Positions 18,792 to 18,882 of a DNA stretch of 18,882 nt are shown piece by piece. The notes under the pieces are model-generated. The model saw only the letters and a program-made list of their open reading frames with translations, was not told the DNA's origin and made no database searches. The position numbers and the translations under genes are program-made. Every line of letters starts with the position of its first letter. The first letter of the stretch is position 1. Source of the DNA: Cylindrodendrum hubeiense (lineage: Eukaryota > Ascomycota > Sordariomycetes > Hypocreales > Nectriaceae); contig JAANBB010000628.1 in assembly GCA_014621425.1 (NCBI GenBank), positions 1 through 18,882 on the forward strand. The letters are read 5' to 3'.

Positions 18792-18882
18792 CGTGGAGCC
18801 ATTGTGTTGTGGACGAGATAACTGTCAAAATGGCGTCAAGTACAGTAGCGAAATGATGGTGCAGTGATCTAATGTGTCGACG

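Larger units (their letters stand above)
18218..18882. other. Upstream region of the glycosyltransferase
   Basis: The promoter side of the minus-strand glycosyltransferase reaches to the right end of the window. It holds a long purine tract and two sets of short tandem repeats. The open frames here are low-complexity translations of the purine tract or of repeats, and I call no gene. Confidence 0.5.

Noticed and set aside
1..18882. CRISPR array, insertion sequence, phage-like or secondary-metabolite cluster
   Set aside because: There are no regularly spaced repeats, no transposase or integrase, and no backbone biosynthetic enzyme; the gene set is ordinary fungal.

Overview
This is nuclear DNA from a filamentous ascomycete (Pezizomycotina; Sordariomycetes is my guess, not shown). 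The evidence is short introns of 49-61 nt (one of 125 nt) with GTAAGT/GTACGT-type donors, CTAAC/CTGAC-like branch points and YAG acceptors. There is also GC-rich third-position codon use, a GH10 xylanase with a fungal CBM1 module, a Neurospora PHO-4-type phosphate symporter, and a tRNA-Ser(CGA) with an intron.

Layout. 1-1489: gene-free leader and promoter region with a few ambiguous bases near the left end. 1490-3332 (+): PHO-4-like Na+/phosphate symporter, 3 exons, 575 aa. 3333-4617: intergenic, with a catabolite-repression-like motif cluster close to the next gene. 4618-6657 (+): secreted GH10 xylanase with a very long Ser/Thr/Ala linker and C-terminal CBM1, 3 exons, 644 aa. 6987-7838 (-): small BTB/POZ protein, 4 exons, 227 aa, convergent with the xylanase. 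8852-8940 (+): tRNA-Ser(CGA). 10291-11611 (+): family I inorganic pyrophosphatase with a secretory signal peptide, 7 exons, 331 aa. 11964-13659 (-): MFS transporter of DHA1 type, 4 exons, 509 aa, convergent with the pyrophosphatase. 13660-16921: 3.3 kb with no gene I can support. 16922-18217 (-): type II membrane glycosyltransferase-like protein, 3 exons, 373 aa. 18218-18882: its promoter side, with a purine-rich tract and short tandem repeats.

All exon structures were assembled by hand. Every junction keeps frame and every model runs from ATG to stop.

How the genes relate. This is mostly an ordinary mixed stretch, not a biosynthetic cluster, and I see no mobile element, CRISPR or phage-like system. 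One possible theme is phosphate. A high-affinity Pi symporter and a pyrophosphatase that appears to enter the secretory pathway lie 7 kb apart. Both have CACGTG sites upstream (one for the symporter; two, 59 bp apart, for the pyrophosphatase), the site bound by the PHO regulators NUC-1/Pho4. The pyrophosphatase keeps every active-site residue of the yeast enzyme at a constant +35 offset, so it looks catalytically intact but relocated. This is the observation I would follow first.
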